Part shown: piece by piece, positions 10,601 to 19,062 of the stretch
Layout: every line of letters begins with the position of its first letter
Numbering within the stretch: the first letter of the stretch is position 1
Assembly (NCBI GenBank): GCA_902788315.1
Contig: CADAJS010000003.1
Coordinates: 235,587-299,586 of the forward strand
Length of the DNA: 64,000 nucleotides
Reading direction: 5' to 3'
From: an uncultured Bacteroidales bacterium
Lineage (GTDB): Bacteria; Bacteroidota; Bacteroidia; Bacteroidales; Bacteroidaceae
Notes under the pieces: generated by a model
Database searches by the model: none
Told to the model about the DNA's origin: nothing
Seen by the model: the letters and a program-made list of their open reading frames with translations, nothing else
Translations under genes and position numbers: made by a program

Positions 10601-11485
10601 ATGAAGATCAAGAAAGAAACAAAAATAGGGCTGACGGGCGCCATTGCCCTGGTGTTGCTCTTCCTGGGCATCAATTTTCTAAAAGGAGCCAAGCTCTTCT
10701 CCACACAGAACACATATTACATCCAATTCAGCAACGCCAAGGCGTTGAGCAAGAACAGCACCGTATATGCCGACGGCTACGACGTGGGGCGCGTGAGCAA
10801 CATACTCTATGACTATAACCGTCCGGGACAGGTCCTCGTGGCAATCGAGGTGGACCGCGGCCTGCGCATCCCGCGAGGCAGCAGCGCACGCCTGGACGAA
10901 GCCGTGCTGGGCGGATGCACGCTCAACCTCCTGCTAACAACCAACCTGACCGACGCCTACCATCCGGGCGACACCATTCAGGGCTCGGATGCAAACGGGC
11001 TGCTATCCAAGGCCGCAGACATGATGCCCCAGATAGAGCAGACGGTGGCACGTGTGGACAGCCTGCTGGCCTCGCTCAACCGCCTTGTGGAAAGCCCGCA
11101 TGTACAGGCCATCCTGCAAAACACCGAGGAAGTGACGGCCCATCTCAACCAAAGCAGCCAGCAACTGAACAGCCTGCTGAAGAACGACGTGCCACAGATG
11201 ACATCCACTTTCAACCGCGCCGGAGAAAACGTGGTCACCCTCACCGAAAACCTCAACCAGCTACAACTGCAAGCCACCCTCGACAGCGTGAACACCGCAG
11301 TGGGTAGCCTGCACAAGCTGCTGGCACAGGCACAGGATCCCGACGGCACACTGGGCCGGATGATGAACGACCCCACACTCTACAATAACCTGAACCACAC
11401 CATCCAGAGTGCCGACAGCCTCGTCACCGACCTCAAGACGAATCCCAAGCGATACGTACACTTCTCCGTCTTCGGAAAAAAGTAA
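10601..11485 (+). CDS. MlaD/MCE domain protein
   Basis: The 294-residue protein has a single N-terminal membrane helix (about 9-28), an MCE domain (about 38-115, with GYDVGRVSNI), and a long helical C-terminal part that can form coiled coils (about 130-270). This is the layout of the substrate-binding subunit of lipid transporters that move phospholipids between the two membranes. No mlaE or mlaF partner is in the window. It lies directly after the amidase gene and probably shares its promoter. Substrate is inferred from the family. Confidence 0.9.
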   Translation: MKIKKETKIGLTGAIALVLLFLGINFLKGAKLFSTQNTYYIQFSNAKALSKNSTVYADGYDVGRVSNILYDYNRPGQVLVAIEVDRGLRIPRGSSARLDEAVLGGCTLNLLLTTNLTDAYHPGDTIQGSDANGLLSKAADMMPQIEQTVARVDSLLASLNRLVESPHVQAILQNTEEVTAHLNQSSQQLNSLLKNDVPQMTSTFNRAGENVVTLTENLNQLQLQATLDSVNTAVGSLHKLLAQAQDPDGTLGRMMNDPTLYNNLNHTIQSADSLVTDLKTNPKRYVHFSVFGKK

Positions 11486-11871
11486 CGCAGAACCTCTATT
11501 AAAACTTTGTCCTAATTGAACGAGACCTAAACTCCTCGTTCCAATGTCTCGCCGTAAGCACATTATTTTAGGCAAGTTAAGGCGGAAGGAGAGCATGGAG
11601 ACGCATCAATGCAGCATCAAGCAAAATGGACTGACATACAAACACTTGCATCAAGCAAAACGAAAGGATATTCATCAACGAGAATGGCTCGCGATTACCC
11701 TTTGTATTTCAAACGCTTGATATGCATAATACCAACCTTTTGGACAAAACGAAGGAGAGAGAAATATTTTGCCGTCTCGAAGAATCTCCATACCTTTGCA
11801 CTTGCAAAACGAGAATATAATCCACCGTCGCTTGACGGTACATTATAATATATTATAAAGAGTAGAACAAA
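11486..11871. other. Intergenic region upstream of dnaA
   Basis: This 386-base AT-richer spacer holds the dnaA promoter (11768-11798). It also has a short inverted repeat GAACGAG/CTCGTTC (11518-11541), a 13-base direct repeat GCATCAAGCAAAA at 11614 and 11648, and a six-base hairpin ACCGTC/GACGGT (11824-11839) in the dnaA leader. I looked for DnaA boxes of the form TTATNCACA and saw none, so I do not call an origin. Confidence 0.6.
11768..11798 (+). promoter_or_regulatory. dnaA promoter
   Basis: TTTG (11768-11771), 19 bases, then TACCTTTG (11791-11798): a full match to the Bacteroidota consensus, 73 bases before the start codon. Confidence 0.8.
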
Positions 11872-13284
11872 ATGGCAGAAAGCCCACAAACAATGTGGAA
11901 GCGTTGCCTGGACATCATCCGCAACAACGTGAACGAGCAGCAGTACGAGACATGGTTCTCACTGTTGCAGTTCAAGTCGTTCGATGTTCAGACGAAGGAA
12001 CTGACGGTCTATGTTCCGTCACAGTACTTCCATGAATATCTCGAGGAGAAGTTCAGCAAGCTGTGGCGCCCAGCCATCATCCGTGCTTTCGGTGCGGACA
12101 CCCGCCTGTTCTACGACGTCAATGTTGCCAGCGACCAGACCGTCCACATGGAGAGCGACACAGCTCAGAACGAGCAGCACACGCCCTCCAGCAAGCCTGC
12201 AAACGCAGCCCCCAGCACACTTGAAGCTGTGGGAACGGCACAGGACCTGGACTCGCAACTCAACACGAAACAAAACTTCAGCAACTTTATAGAAGGCCTC
12301 AGCAATAAGCTTCCCCGCAGTGTGGGGCAAGCGATTGCCGAGAACCCCAACCAGCAGGCGTTCAATCCTCTGTTTATCTTCGGCCCCAGCGGCGTGGGAA
12401 AAACCCACCTCGTGAATGCCATCGGCACACGCGTCAAGGAACTACATCCGCAGAAGCGTGTCCTCTACCTGAGTGCCAACCTGTTTCAGGTGCAATACAC
12501 CGACTCGGTGCGTCGCAACACATTTAACGACTTCATGCACTTCTACCAGAGCATCGACGTGCTCATCATGGACGACATTCAGGAGCTCATGGGCGAGACG
12601 AAAGCGAAGACACAGTATGCCTTCTTCCACATCTTCAACCATCTGCGGCAAAACGGGAAGCAGATAATCCTGACAAGCGACCGCCCGCCCGTATCCCTGC
12701 AAGGCATGGAGGACCGCCTCATCACGAGATTCAAGTGTGGACTCCTGGCCGAGCTCGAGCGTCCCGAGGAGCAACTTCGCCGCGACATCCTTGTGAGCAT
12801 GATACGCCACGACGGCCTCAACATCCCGCAAGATGTCATCGACTACATCTCCATCAATGTCTCGGACAGCGTGCGCGAACTCGAGGGAGTCATCCACAGC
12901 CTCCTGGCCTACTCTGTCGTATATAACCGCGACGTGGACATGGAGCTGGCCCAGCGCGTAATGTGCCACAGCATTCACGTAGAGAAGAAACCCCTCACGA
13001 TGGAGCAGATTATCGAGTGTACCTGTGAGTTCTGCCATGTCAAGCAAGAAGATGTGTACGGCAAGAGCCGCAAGGCAAACATCGTGCAGGCAAGACAGCT
13101 GAGCATGTATTTCGCACAGCAGTTCACCAAACTCACCACGAGCAAGATAGGCACACTCGTCGGGAACCGCAACCATGCCACCGTAATCCATAGCGTCAAG
13201 ACCATAGAGAACCGGCTCAATGTAGACAAAGAATTCAGGAAGAGCGTGGAAGAGCTGGAACACAAGCTGAAGCAAAAGAAATGA
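11872..13284 (+). CDS. dnaA: Chromosomal replication initiator DnaA
   Basis: The 470-residue product has all four DnaA domains: an N-terminal interaction domain (about 1-90), a Ser/Pro-rich linker (about 95-135), the AAA+ ATPase with Walker A GPSGVGKT (171-178) and Walker B LIMDDIQEL, and a C-terminal helix-turn-helix domain with the signature GNRNHATVIHSVKTI. It binds DnaA boxes and opens the replication origin. Its stop overlaps the next start (ATGA), so the downstream nitroreductase gene is translationally coupled to it. Confidence 0.98.
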   Translation: MAESPQTMWKRCLDIIRNNVNEQQYETWFSLLQFKSFDVQTKELTVYVPSQYFHEYLEEKFSKLWRPAIIRAFGADTRLFYDVNVASDQTVHMESDTAQNEQHTPSSKPANAAPSTLEAVGTAQDLDSQLNTKQNFSNFIEGLSNKLPRSVGQAIAENPNQQAFNPLFIFGPSGVGKTHLVNAIGTRVKELHPQKRVLYLSANLFQVQYTDSVRRNTFNDFMHFYQSIDVLIMDDIQELMGETKAKTQYAFFHIFNHLRQNGKQIILTSDRPPVSLQGMEDRLITRFKCGLLAELERPEEQLRRDILVSMIRHDGLNIPQDVIDYISINVSDSVRELEGVIHSLLAYSVVYNRDVDMELAQRVMCHSIHVEKKPLTMEQIIECTCEFCHVKQEDVYGKSRKANIVQARQLSMYFAQQFTKLTTSKIGTLVGNRNHATVIHSVKTIENRLNVDKEFRKSVEELEHKLKQKK

Positions 13285-14531
13285 ACCTAAAGACACGACG
13301 CACCGTACGTAAGTACACTCAGCAGCCCGTCACAGACGAGTTGCTGAATCGTTTATTGTCCGATGCCGCACGCACTCAGACGATGGGCAACCTGCAATTG
13401 TACAGTGTAGTGGTCACGCGCGACGCAGCCATGAAGCAGCGTCTCGCACCAGCCCACTTCAACCAGCCCATGGTCGCAGAGGCACCTGTAGTCCTCACCA
13501 TCTGCGCCGACTTCCGCCGCACCACCGACTGGTGCCTGCAGCGCGATGCCGCACCAGGCTACGACAACATGCTCAGTTTCATGAATGCAGCCACGGATGC
13601 CCTGCTCTTTTGCCAAACATTCTGCTGCATGGCCGAGGAAATAGGCCTCGGGCTATGCTTTCTGGGCACCACCGTCTATATGCCTCAACTCATCATCGAA
13701 GCACTCCAACTGCCACAACTCGTCTTCCCCGTAGCCACGCTCACCGTGGGCTGGCCGGCCGAGACGCCGCTCCCCACCGACCGCCTGCCGCTGGAGTCCT
13801 TCGTACATCAGGAGACCTATCAGCCCTACACGCCCGAACGCATCAACACATTCTATTCTCCCAAGGAAGAACTGGAAGAGAACCGCCACTTTGTCGAGAT
13901 AAACAGCAAGCAGACGCTGGCACAGGTATTCACCGACATACGCTACACGAAGAAAGACAACGAAGCGATGTCTCAGAACCTGCTCAACGTGCTTTACAAA
14001 CAAGGCTTCCTCAAAGACGGCGACCTCAGCAATTCCATCATGCCCATGATAGAGACCCGCCCCGAAGTACTCGACTGCGACGTCGTACGCTTCCAGAATC
14101 AGAAGGAGAAATGGGTGGCCTTCGTGGGACTGATGAACAACCGGCCCTATGAGATATTCACCGGCCTGATGGACGACGAAGAGGGCATCTCCCTGCCCAA
14201 GAGCGTGACCACGGGGCGCATCATCAAGCACATCGACCGCGACGGGCGTAAGCGCTACGACTTCCAGTTCGAAAACAAGCGAGGCTATAAGACCACCGTC
14301 GAGGGCCTCAGCGAGAAGTTCAATCCCGAGTACTGGAACTATGCAAAACTCATCAGCGGCGTACTGCGATACCGCATGCCGCTGGACAACGTTATCCGCC
14401 TCGTAGCCTCGCTGCAGCTCGACAGCGACAGCATCAACTCGTGGAAGACCGGTGTGGCACGCGCCCTGAAGAAGTACATCCCAGGGGCAACCATCGATGC
14501 CACAGACAAGAGCAGCGAGGAGGAAGTCTGA
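13281..14531 (+). CDS. Nitroreductase fused to a C-terminal fragment of class II ribonucleotide reductase
   Basis: The 416-residue product joins two parts. Residues 1-244 look like a complete FMN-dependent NfsA-type nitroreductase: an RRTVRKY start, an FMN-binding region, and the ending AQVFTDIRYTKKDN...KQGFL. Residues 258-401 match what I know of the C-terminal region of adenosylcobalamin-dependent ribonucleotide reductase NrdJ: VLDCDVVRFQNQKEKWVAFVG, ISLPKSVTTGRIIKHIDRDG, FNPEYWNYAKLISGVLRY and SINSWKTGVARALKKYIP. The cysteine-rich tail that normally follows in NrdJ is absent, as are the catalytic barrel and cobalamin-binding regions. It may be a domesticated domain or the scar of a deletion in nrdJ. 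It overlaps dnaA by four bases. Confidence 0.8.
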   Translation: MNLKTRRTVRKYTQQPVTDELLNRLLSDAARTQTMGNLQLYSVVVTRDAAMKQRLAPAHFNQPMVAEAPVVLTICADFRRTTDWCLQRDAAPGYDNMLSFMNAATDALLFCQTFCCMAEEIGLGLCFLGTTVYMPQLIIEALQLPQLVFPVATLTVGWPAETPLPTDRLPLESFVHQETYQPYTPERINTFYSPKEELEENRHFVEINSKQTLAQVFTDIRYTKKDNEAMSQNLLNVLYKQGFLKDGDLSNSIMPMIETRPEVLDCDVVRFQNQKEKWVAFVGLMNNRPYEIFTGLMDDEEGISLPKSVTTGRIIKHIDRDGRKRYDFQFENKRGYKTTVEGLSEKFNPEYWNYAKLISGVLRYRMPLDNVIRLVASLQLDSDSINSWKTGVARALKKYIPGATIDATDKSSEEEV

Positions 14532-14556
14532 CCGCCCGCTATAATACAGGACAACC

Positions 14557-14919
14557 ATGCAGCTGGAAATACACATCGACCGACTGCGCATACATGCCTA
14601 TCACGGCGTGATGCCACAGGAGCAAGTAATTGGTGCCGACTTCTACGTGAGCCTCTACCTCGACGTCGAAGCCGACGAGGAGGACGTCCGCGACGACGAC
14701 TTGGCAGGCACCATCAGCTATGCCGACGTCATTGATACCGTATGCCACGAGATGAAGACACCCGCCCGCCTGCTGGAGACCGTGGCTCTCCGCATCGGCG
14801 AATGCCTCATGGAGCGTTTCCCACGCATCGTCTCTCTGCACATCCGTATTGACAAGGAGAATCCGCCCACCGGCACGCAAAGCGACACCATAGGCGTGAG
14901 CCTCACTCTACCCCAATAA
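14557..14919 (+). CDS. folB: Dihydroneopterin aldolase
   Basis: The 120-residue product has the FolB fold and length. It converts dihydroneopterin to 6-hydroxymethyl-dihydropterin in folate synthesis. Visible motifs are [13 protein letters not shown] near the N-terminus (with the active-site Glu region), [10 protein letters not shown] in the middle and a [10 protein letters not shown] strand near the end, where the family has its conserved Lys-Pro segment. It lies 25 bases after the nitroreductase fusion and is probably in the same transcript. Confidence 0.92.
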   Translation: MQLEIHIDRLRIHAYHGVMPQEQVIGADFYVSLYLDVEADEEDVRDDDLAGTISYADVIDTVCHEMKTPARLLETVALRIGECLMERFPRIVSLHIRIDKENPPTGTQSDTIGVSLTLPQ

Positions 14920-14939
14920 CCAACCATAATCCGTTCACC

Positions 14940-15257
14940 ATGCTACAGACCACCACACCCACCATTGAGGGACAGCCCATCCGGCAGTACCTCGGCGTCG
15001 TCACCAGCGAGACCATCATCGGCGCCAACGTTGTCAAAGACTTTAAAGCAAGCCTGCGCGACTTCTTCGGAGGCCGTAGCAACACGTATGAGAAGGTATT
15101 GCGCGAGGCCAAGGAAACCTCACTGCGCGAACTGGCAGATCGTGCTGCCGCCCTGGGCGCCAACGCCGTCGTAGGCATCGACATCGACTACGAGACCCTT
15201 GGCTCCACCAACTCGATGCTCATGGTGGCTGCCAGCGGTACCGCCGTTGTCATTTAA
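14940..15257 (+). CDS. YbjQ family (UPF0145) protein
   Basis: The 105-residue product matches the YbjQ/UPF0145 family, small cytoplasmic proteins that form pentamers. Typical blocks are [17 protein letters not shown], the basic-aromatic [13 protein letters not shown] and [15 protein letters not shown]. The family has been called heavy-metal-binding, but its role is not settled. It lies 20 bases after folB and nine bases before the TonB receptor gene. Confidence 0.9.
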   Translation: MLQTTTPTIEGQPIRQYLGVVTSETIIGANVVKDFKASLRDFFGGRSNTYEKVLREAKETSLRELADRAAALGANAVVGIDIDYETLGSTNSMLMVAASGTAVVI

Positions 15258-15266
15258 CATAAAGAC

Positions 15267-17666
15267 ATGAGACAGATAAGGACTTGGCTGCCGATAGCCC
15301 TGTGGGCCATCGGCAGCAGCACTATATGCGCCCAGACCCTGCGTGGCACCGTAAAGGATGCCATCAGCGGCGAGCCGCTTATTGGAGCCGCAGTGAAGAT
15401 TGTCGAGTTGGCCAACACCGGGGCCATCACCGACATGAACGGCAGCTACCGCATCGAGATGAAACAGCCCGGGCGCTACACCGTCGAGGTATCATACATC
15501 GGCTATGAGCCAGGCGTGCTGAAGGAGCAGCTGATTGCGGGTGCCAAGGAGAGCGTCATTGACATTGCCCTGCGCGAGAGTAGCCAGCAGCTGAGCGAGG
15601 TGACAGTGAAGCCCCGTGTGAACAAGGAATCCACGGTGAACCCCACAGCGCTCGTGGGCGGCGTGATGCTCTCGATGGAGGAGGCCACGCGATTCGCCGG
15701 CGGAGCCAACGACCCGGCCCGTCTCGTCTCGGCCTATGCCGGAATCTCGGCCAGTTCGAACGGCAACGGTGTGTCGGTGCACGGGAATGCGCCCCAAATG
15801 ATGAAGTACCGCATCGAGGGAGTCGAAGTGTTCACGCCCAACCACTACAATGATTTCTACGAAGCAGGATTCGGCATGGTGAGCGCCCTGAATGCCAACG
15901 TCATTGGCAACTCAGACTTCTTCACCTCGACATTCAATGCCAACTACTCGAACTCGCTCAGCGGCGTCTTCGACGTGAACATGCGCCCCGGCAACAACCA
16001 GAAGGTGGAGAACATCCTCCAGGTAGGTACCGCGTCGGAGGAACTCACCAGCGAGGGTCCCCTGTCAAAGCATGGTCGCTCCAGCTATATCCTTAACTAT
16101 CGGTACGGTTTTACCTCGCTGGCCGACAAGCTGGGCATCATCGACTACGACACACAGTTTGACTTCCACGACTTCTCCCTCAAGCTGAACATGCCCACCC
16201 GCAAGGCCGGCACATTCTCGGTCTTTGCCCTTGGCTACTTCGACGGAGCAGAGGACAAGGTCCTCGATATCGAGGATATCCACACAATCTATGACGCCAC
16301 GCGGCAGAAAGGCCACCTGTGGGGCCTGCTGGGCGGTGCATCGCACAAGATACACTTTGCCGACCGCTGGACATGGCGCACCACGATGGCCTACAATGCC
16401 CAGCACATCACGGTGGACAACGACTACTGGAGCCTGCGCCGCAACGCCAGCGACGTACTCACAATGCCCATTGCCTACACGGAGCCTAAGACCGTGGTTC
16501 CATACAGCCACCAGCGGATGAACGAAGACCGCCTGCTGCTGAACACCGAGCTATCCGCCCAGATGTCGGCCAGATGGCTGATGCAGTTCGGTGCCGAATA
16601 CTCGCAGCGCTTCTTCAACCTGGGCTACAGTTCCACCGACTATGTATATTCCCCCGCCCCATTTACCGACTGGGTGAAGGCCAAGGGCAACACCGGGCTG
16701 GGCAGCCTATTCTGGCAGAACATCATCAAGCCTACAGCCCACCTCACCATGAACCTCGGTCTGGCAGGCAGCTACTTCGCCTTTTCCGACGACTTCAGTG
16801 TCGAGCCGCGTGCCAGCATGAAATGGGAGCCTGACGGACGCAACTCGTTCGGTCTGGGCTATGGCCTGCACTCCATGATTGAACGTCTGGACGCCTACTT
16901 CTATGAGGAAGGCGGGCGTCGCCTGAACAAGGACCTCGGCCTCACCAAGGCCCACCACCTCCTGGCCACCTACATGTATCGCTTCAGCGACAACCTCAAC
17001 CTGCGCCTCAGTGCCCACTGGCAGTATGGTTTCGACACGCCGGTGGGCATCGGCGGCTCCACCTTCTGCGCCGTGAACCGCTTCCTGAACTACTTTGACG
17101 AGGCAATGTCAAACGACGGCAATACCCGCAACTACGGGGCCGACATCACCCTGGAGCATTACATGAGCCACGGATTCTTCGGCCAGGTGAACGCCTCGCT
17201 CTTCAAGTCGGAGTATCGTGCCCAGGACAAGGTGTGGCGCTCGCAGCTCTACGACCGCCGCTATACGGCCAAGCTCCTCGCCGGCAAGGAGTGGATGACG
17301 GGCAGCCGCAAGCAGAATGTGTTCAACGTCAGCGTGAAGTACGCCCTGCAGGGCGGGCTGCGTTACACGCCGATGGACCTCACGGCCATGAACGCCCTGC
17401 TGGATGCCGGACAGATACCCGAGGAGGAAATCTTTCAGCAGGACAAGGCTATGAGCAAGCAATACAAGCCCGAGCACACGGTGGACCTTACCGTGAGCTA
17501 CAAGATAAACAAGCGCAAGCAGAGCCACACCATCGCCTTTGAGGGTGTCAACATACTGATGAACGAGACCCCCTTTGCCCAGCGCTTCGACCTGAGCACC
17601 CGCACGGTAAAGACCGACAAGGTGGGTATCTCGCTGCCCAACCTGTTCTACCGCCTCGACTTCTGA
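15267..17666 (+). CDS. TonB-dependent receptor with N-terminal carboxypeptidase-like domain
   Basis: The 799-residue outer-membrane protein has a signal peptide ending near ICAQ, a carboxypeptidase-D regulatory-like domain (about 24-100, LRGTVKDAISGEPLIGAAVKI), a plug (about 115-225) and a 22-strand-type barrel ending in an aromatic residue (FYRLDF). It is shorter than SusC proteins, and no SusD partner is next to it, so it is more like a general TonB-linked receptor than a Sus pair. The ligand cannot be told from the sequence. It is nine bases after the ybjQ-like gene and 44 bases before the dipeptidase. Confidence 0.9.
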   Translation: MRQIRTWLPIALWAIGSSTICAQTLRGTVKDAISGEPLIGAAVKIVELANTGAITDMNGSYRIEMKQPGRYTVEVSYIGYEPGVLKEQLIAGAKESVIDIALRESSQQLSEVTVKPRVNKESTVNPTALVGGVMLSMEEATRFAGGANDPARLVSAYAGISASSNGNGVSVHGNAPQMMKYRIEGVEVFTPNHYNDFYEAGFGMVSALNANVIGNSDFFTSTFNANYSNSLSGVFDVNMRPGNNQKVENILQVGTASEELTSEGPLSKHGRSSYILNYRYGFTSLADKLGIIDYDTQFDFHDFSLKLNMPTRKAGTFSVFALGYFDGAEDKVLDIEDIHTIYDATRQKGHLWGLLGGASHKIHFADRWTWRTTMAYNAQHITVDNDYWSLRRNASDVLTMPIAYTEPKTVVPYSHQRMNEDRLLLNTELSAQMSARWLMQFGAEYSQRFFNLGYSSTDYVYSPAPFTDWVKAKGNTGLGSLFWQNIIKPTAHLTMNLGLAGSYFAFSDDFSVEPRASMKWEPDGRNSFGLGYGLHSMIERLDAYFYEEGGRRLNKDLGLTKAHHLLATYMYRFSDNLNLRLSAHWQYGFDTPVGIGGSTFCAVNRFLNYFDEAMSNDGNTRNYGADITLEHYMSHGFFGQVNASLFKSEYRAQDKVWRSQLYDRRYTAKLLAGKEWMTGSRKQNVFNVSVKYALQGGLRYTPMDLTAMNALLDAGQIPEEEIFQQDKAMSKQYKPEHTVDLTVSYKINKRKQSHTIAFEGVNILMNETPFAQRFDLSTRTVKTDKVGISLPNLFYRLDF

Positions 17667-17710
17667 TTCACAGATAATACATACAATAAAAGAATAAAGA
17701 AAGTAGAATA

Positions 17711-18502
17711 ATGAAAACCACAAGACTTTGGATGCTCGCCGCCATCCTCGCCATCCTCTGCGGCACGTGCGTCATCAGTTGCAGCGATGACAAGAAGGAA
17801 GCCCCTGCAGGCAGTCCCACGGAAGACACGAGCCAGTTTGTCACCCTGACAGATGCCGTGCCCGACGCCATCCTGGAGATACGCTACTATGGGACCTACA
17901 ATTTCGTGGGTCAGCGCATCGACGGTTACGAACAGCCCACAGCCCTGCTCACCCGCCAAGCCGCCAAGGCGCTGAAGACCGTGAGCGACAATGTGATGGC
18001 ACAGGGCTATCGGCTCAAGATCTACGATGCCTACCGTCCGCAACGCGGCGTGGACCACTTCGTGCGTTGGGCCGCCAACGTGGAGGACACGCTGATGAAG
18101 CCCTACTTCTACCCCGACCTGGACAAGAGCGTACTCTTCGAACAAGAGTATATCATGGAAAAGAGCGGCCACACCCGCGGCTCCACAGTGGACCTCACCC
18201 TCTTCGACATGCAGACGGAGAAGGAGCTGGACATGGGCGGCACCTTCGACTGGTTCGGTCCCGAGAGCCACCCCGACTTCTGCGGCAATCCCGAGACGGG
18301 CGAATACACGGGCGACAATTCGAAATCACCCACTGGCCGCAACATCACCGAGGAGCAGTTCCGCCACCGCATGATTCTGCGTAAAGCCATGCTCGAAGGC
18401 GGCTTTAAGGCGCTGGACTCCGAGTGGTGGCACTTCACGCTCCGCGACGAACCATTCCCCGACACCTACTTCACCTTCCCCGTCAGGGAGCTGGAACAAT
18501 AG
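17711..18502 (+). CDS. D-alanyl-D-alanine dipeptidase, VanX/DdpX-like lipoprotein
   Basis: The 263-residue product has a lipoprotein signal with the lipid-bearing C24 (CVISC). The M15D peptidase core is clear: IYDAYRPQRGVDHF, zinc ligands H154 and D161 in SGHTRGSTVDLT, and catalytic E238 with H241 in EWWHFTL. Such enzymes cleave the free dipeptide D-Ala-D-Ala. Without vanA or vanH neighbours, cell-wall nutrient recycling is a better guess than glycopeptide resistance. It lies downstream of the TonB receptor, which might deliver its substrate, but that link is speculative. Confidence 0.92.
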   Translation: MKTTRLWMLAAILAILCGTCVISCSDDKKEAPAGSPTEDTSQFVTLTDAVPDAILEIRYYGTYNFVGQRIDGYEQPTALLTRQAAKALKTVSDNVMAQGYRLKIYDAYRPQRGVDHFVRWAANVEDTLMKPYFYPDLDKSVLFEQEYIMEKSGHTRGSTVDLTLFDMQTEKELDMGGTFDWFGPESHPDFCGNPETGEYTGDNSKSPTGRNITEEQFRHRMILRKAMLEGGFKALDSEWWHFTLRDEPFPDTYFTFPVRELEQ

Positions 18503-18634
18503 CCCCGCAGGCAGACACTGCGGCAATACACAAAGAGAAACCGGGACGCGCACCGGCGCAAGGAGGAGTTTTTTCTTTACATATCGCCTCACACAGAATG
18601 AAGCGACACGCCACACAAGCCGACACGGCACGTC

Positions 18635-18682
18635 GCATCGTCCGGCGGAACGTGTTGCATCGACCGGCGGAACGTGTTGCAT
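18635..18682. repeat. 22-bp tandem direct repeat
   Basis: Two copies (18635-18656 and 18657-18678) of a unit with core CCGGCGGAACGTGTT differ by one base, and the next copy stops after GCAT. It lies between convergent-free genes with no coding signal. Confidence 0.85.
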
Positions 18683-18842
18683 GAAGGGGAAAAACGCGCG
18701 AGAATCGCGTAAATGCAAGCAAGCGTCCGCCGGACACGGATTTCTCGATTTTTTCAACATGCTGATTATCAGACATTTGAATGAGTATGCAGCTGTAAAA
18801 ATCACGTTTTTCACCCCCAAAAGGGGCATTTTGGGCATATTT

Positions 18843-18870
18843 TTGGGGCACCTCATCTGAGGCACCCCAA
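18843..18870. repeat. Imperfect inverted repeat, possible terminator
   Basis: TTGGGGCACCTCA pairs with TGAGGCACCCCAA with two mismatches around a two-base centre. A T-run precedes rather than follows it on the plus strand, so a terminator role for the dipeptidase transcript is doubtful. Confidence 0.4.
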
Positions 18871-19034
18871 GGCGAAATCTTCCGAAATCACAACACACAG
18901 CATAGCAAACCGACGAGGGCAATCAGCCAGCCGGAGGCGGGCTTCTCGCCAATCGCGCCCCCGTCTTCCGCCCAAAAACCGCCATTCGACTCATTTTCTC
19001 ATGCAATGATAAGCCGGAAACCAAAACGTTTCAC

Positions 19035-19042
19035 TATCTTTG
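19035..19042 (+). promoter_or_regulatory. -7 box TATCTTTG of the GH32-like gene
   Basis: The box fits TAnnTTTG and lies 20 bases before the ATG. No clear -33 box. Confidence 0.6.
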
Positions 19043-19062
19043 CATCGTGATATGACAATCCG

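Larger units (their letters stand above)
18503..19062. other. 560-base intergenic region with short repeats
   Basis: No gene could be supported. It contains a 22-bp tandem repeat (18635-18682), a GC-rich inverted repeat (18843-18870) next to CCCCAAAAGGGG, and the promoter of the GH32-like gene (19035-19042). Confidence 0.6.

Noticed and set aside
11609..11848. A possible 79-residue protein before dnaA
   Set aside because: The dnaA promoter, with consensus -33 and -7 boxes, lies inside it, and it has no recognisable features.
11486..11871. Replication origin next to dnaA
   Set aside because: No DnaA box was seen in the spacer, and oriC is often not beside dnaA in this phylum.
15267..17666. 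SusC of a polysaccharide utilisation locus
   Set aside because: No SusD-like gene or glycosidase adjoins it, and the protein is shorter than typical SusC.
17711..18502. Vancomycin-resistance gene
   Set aside because: The enzyme is VanX-like, but no vanA or vanH ligase and dehydrogenase genes are near; a recycling dipeptidase is more likely.
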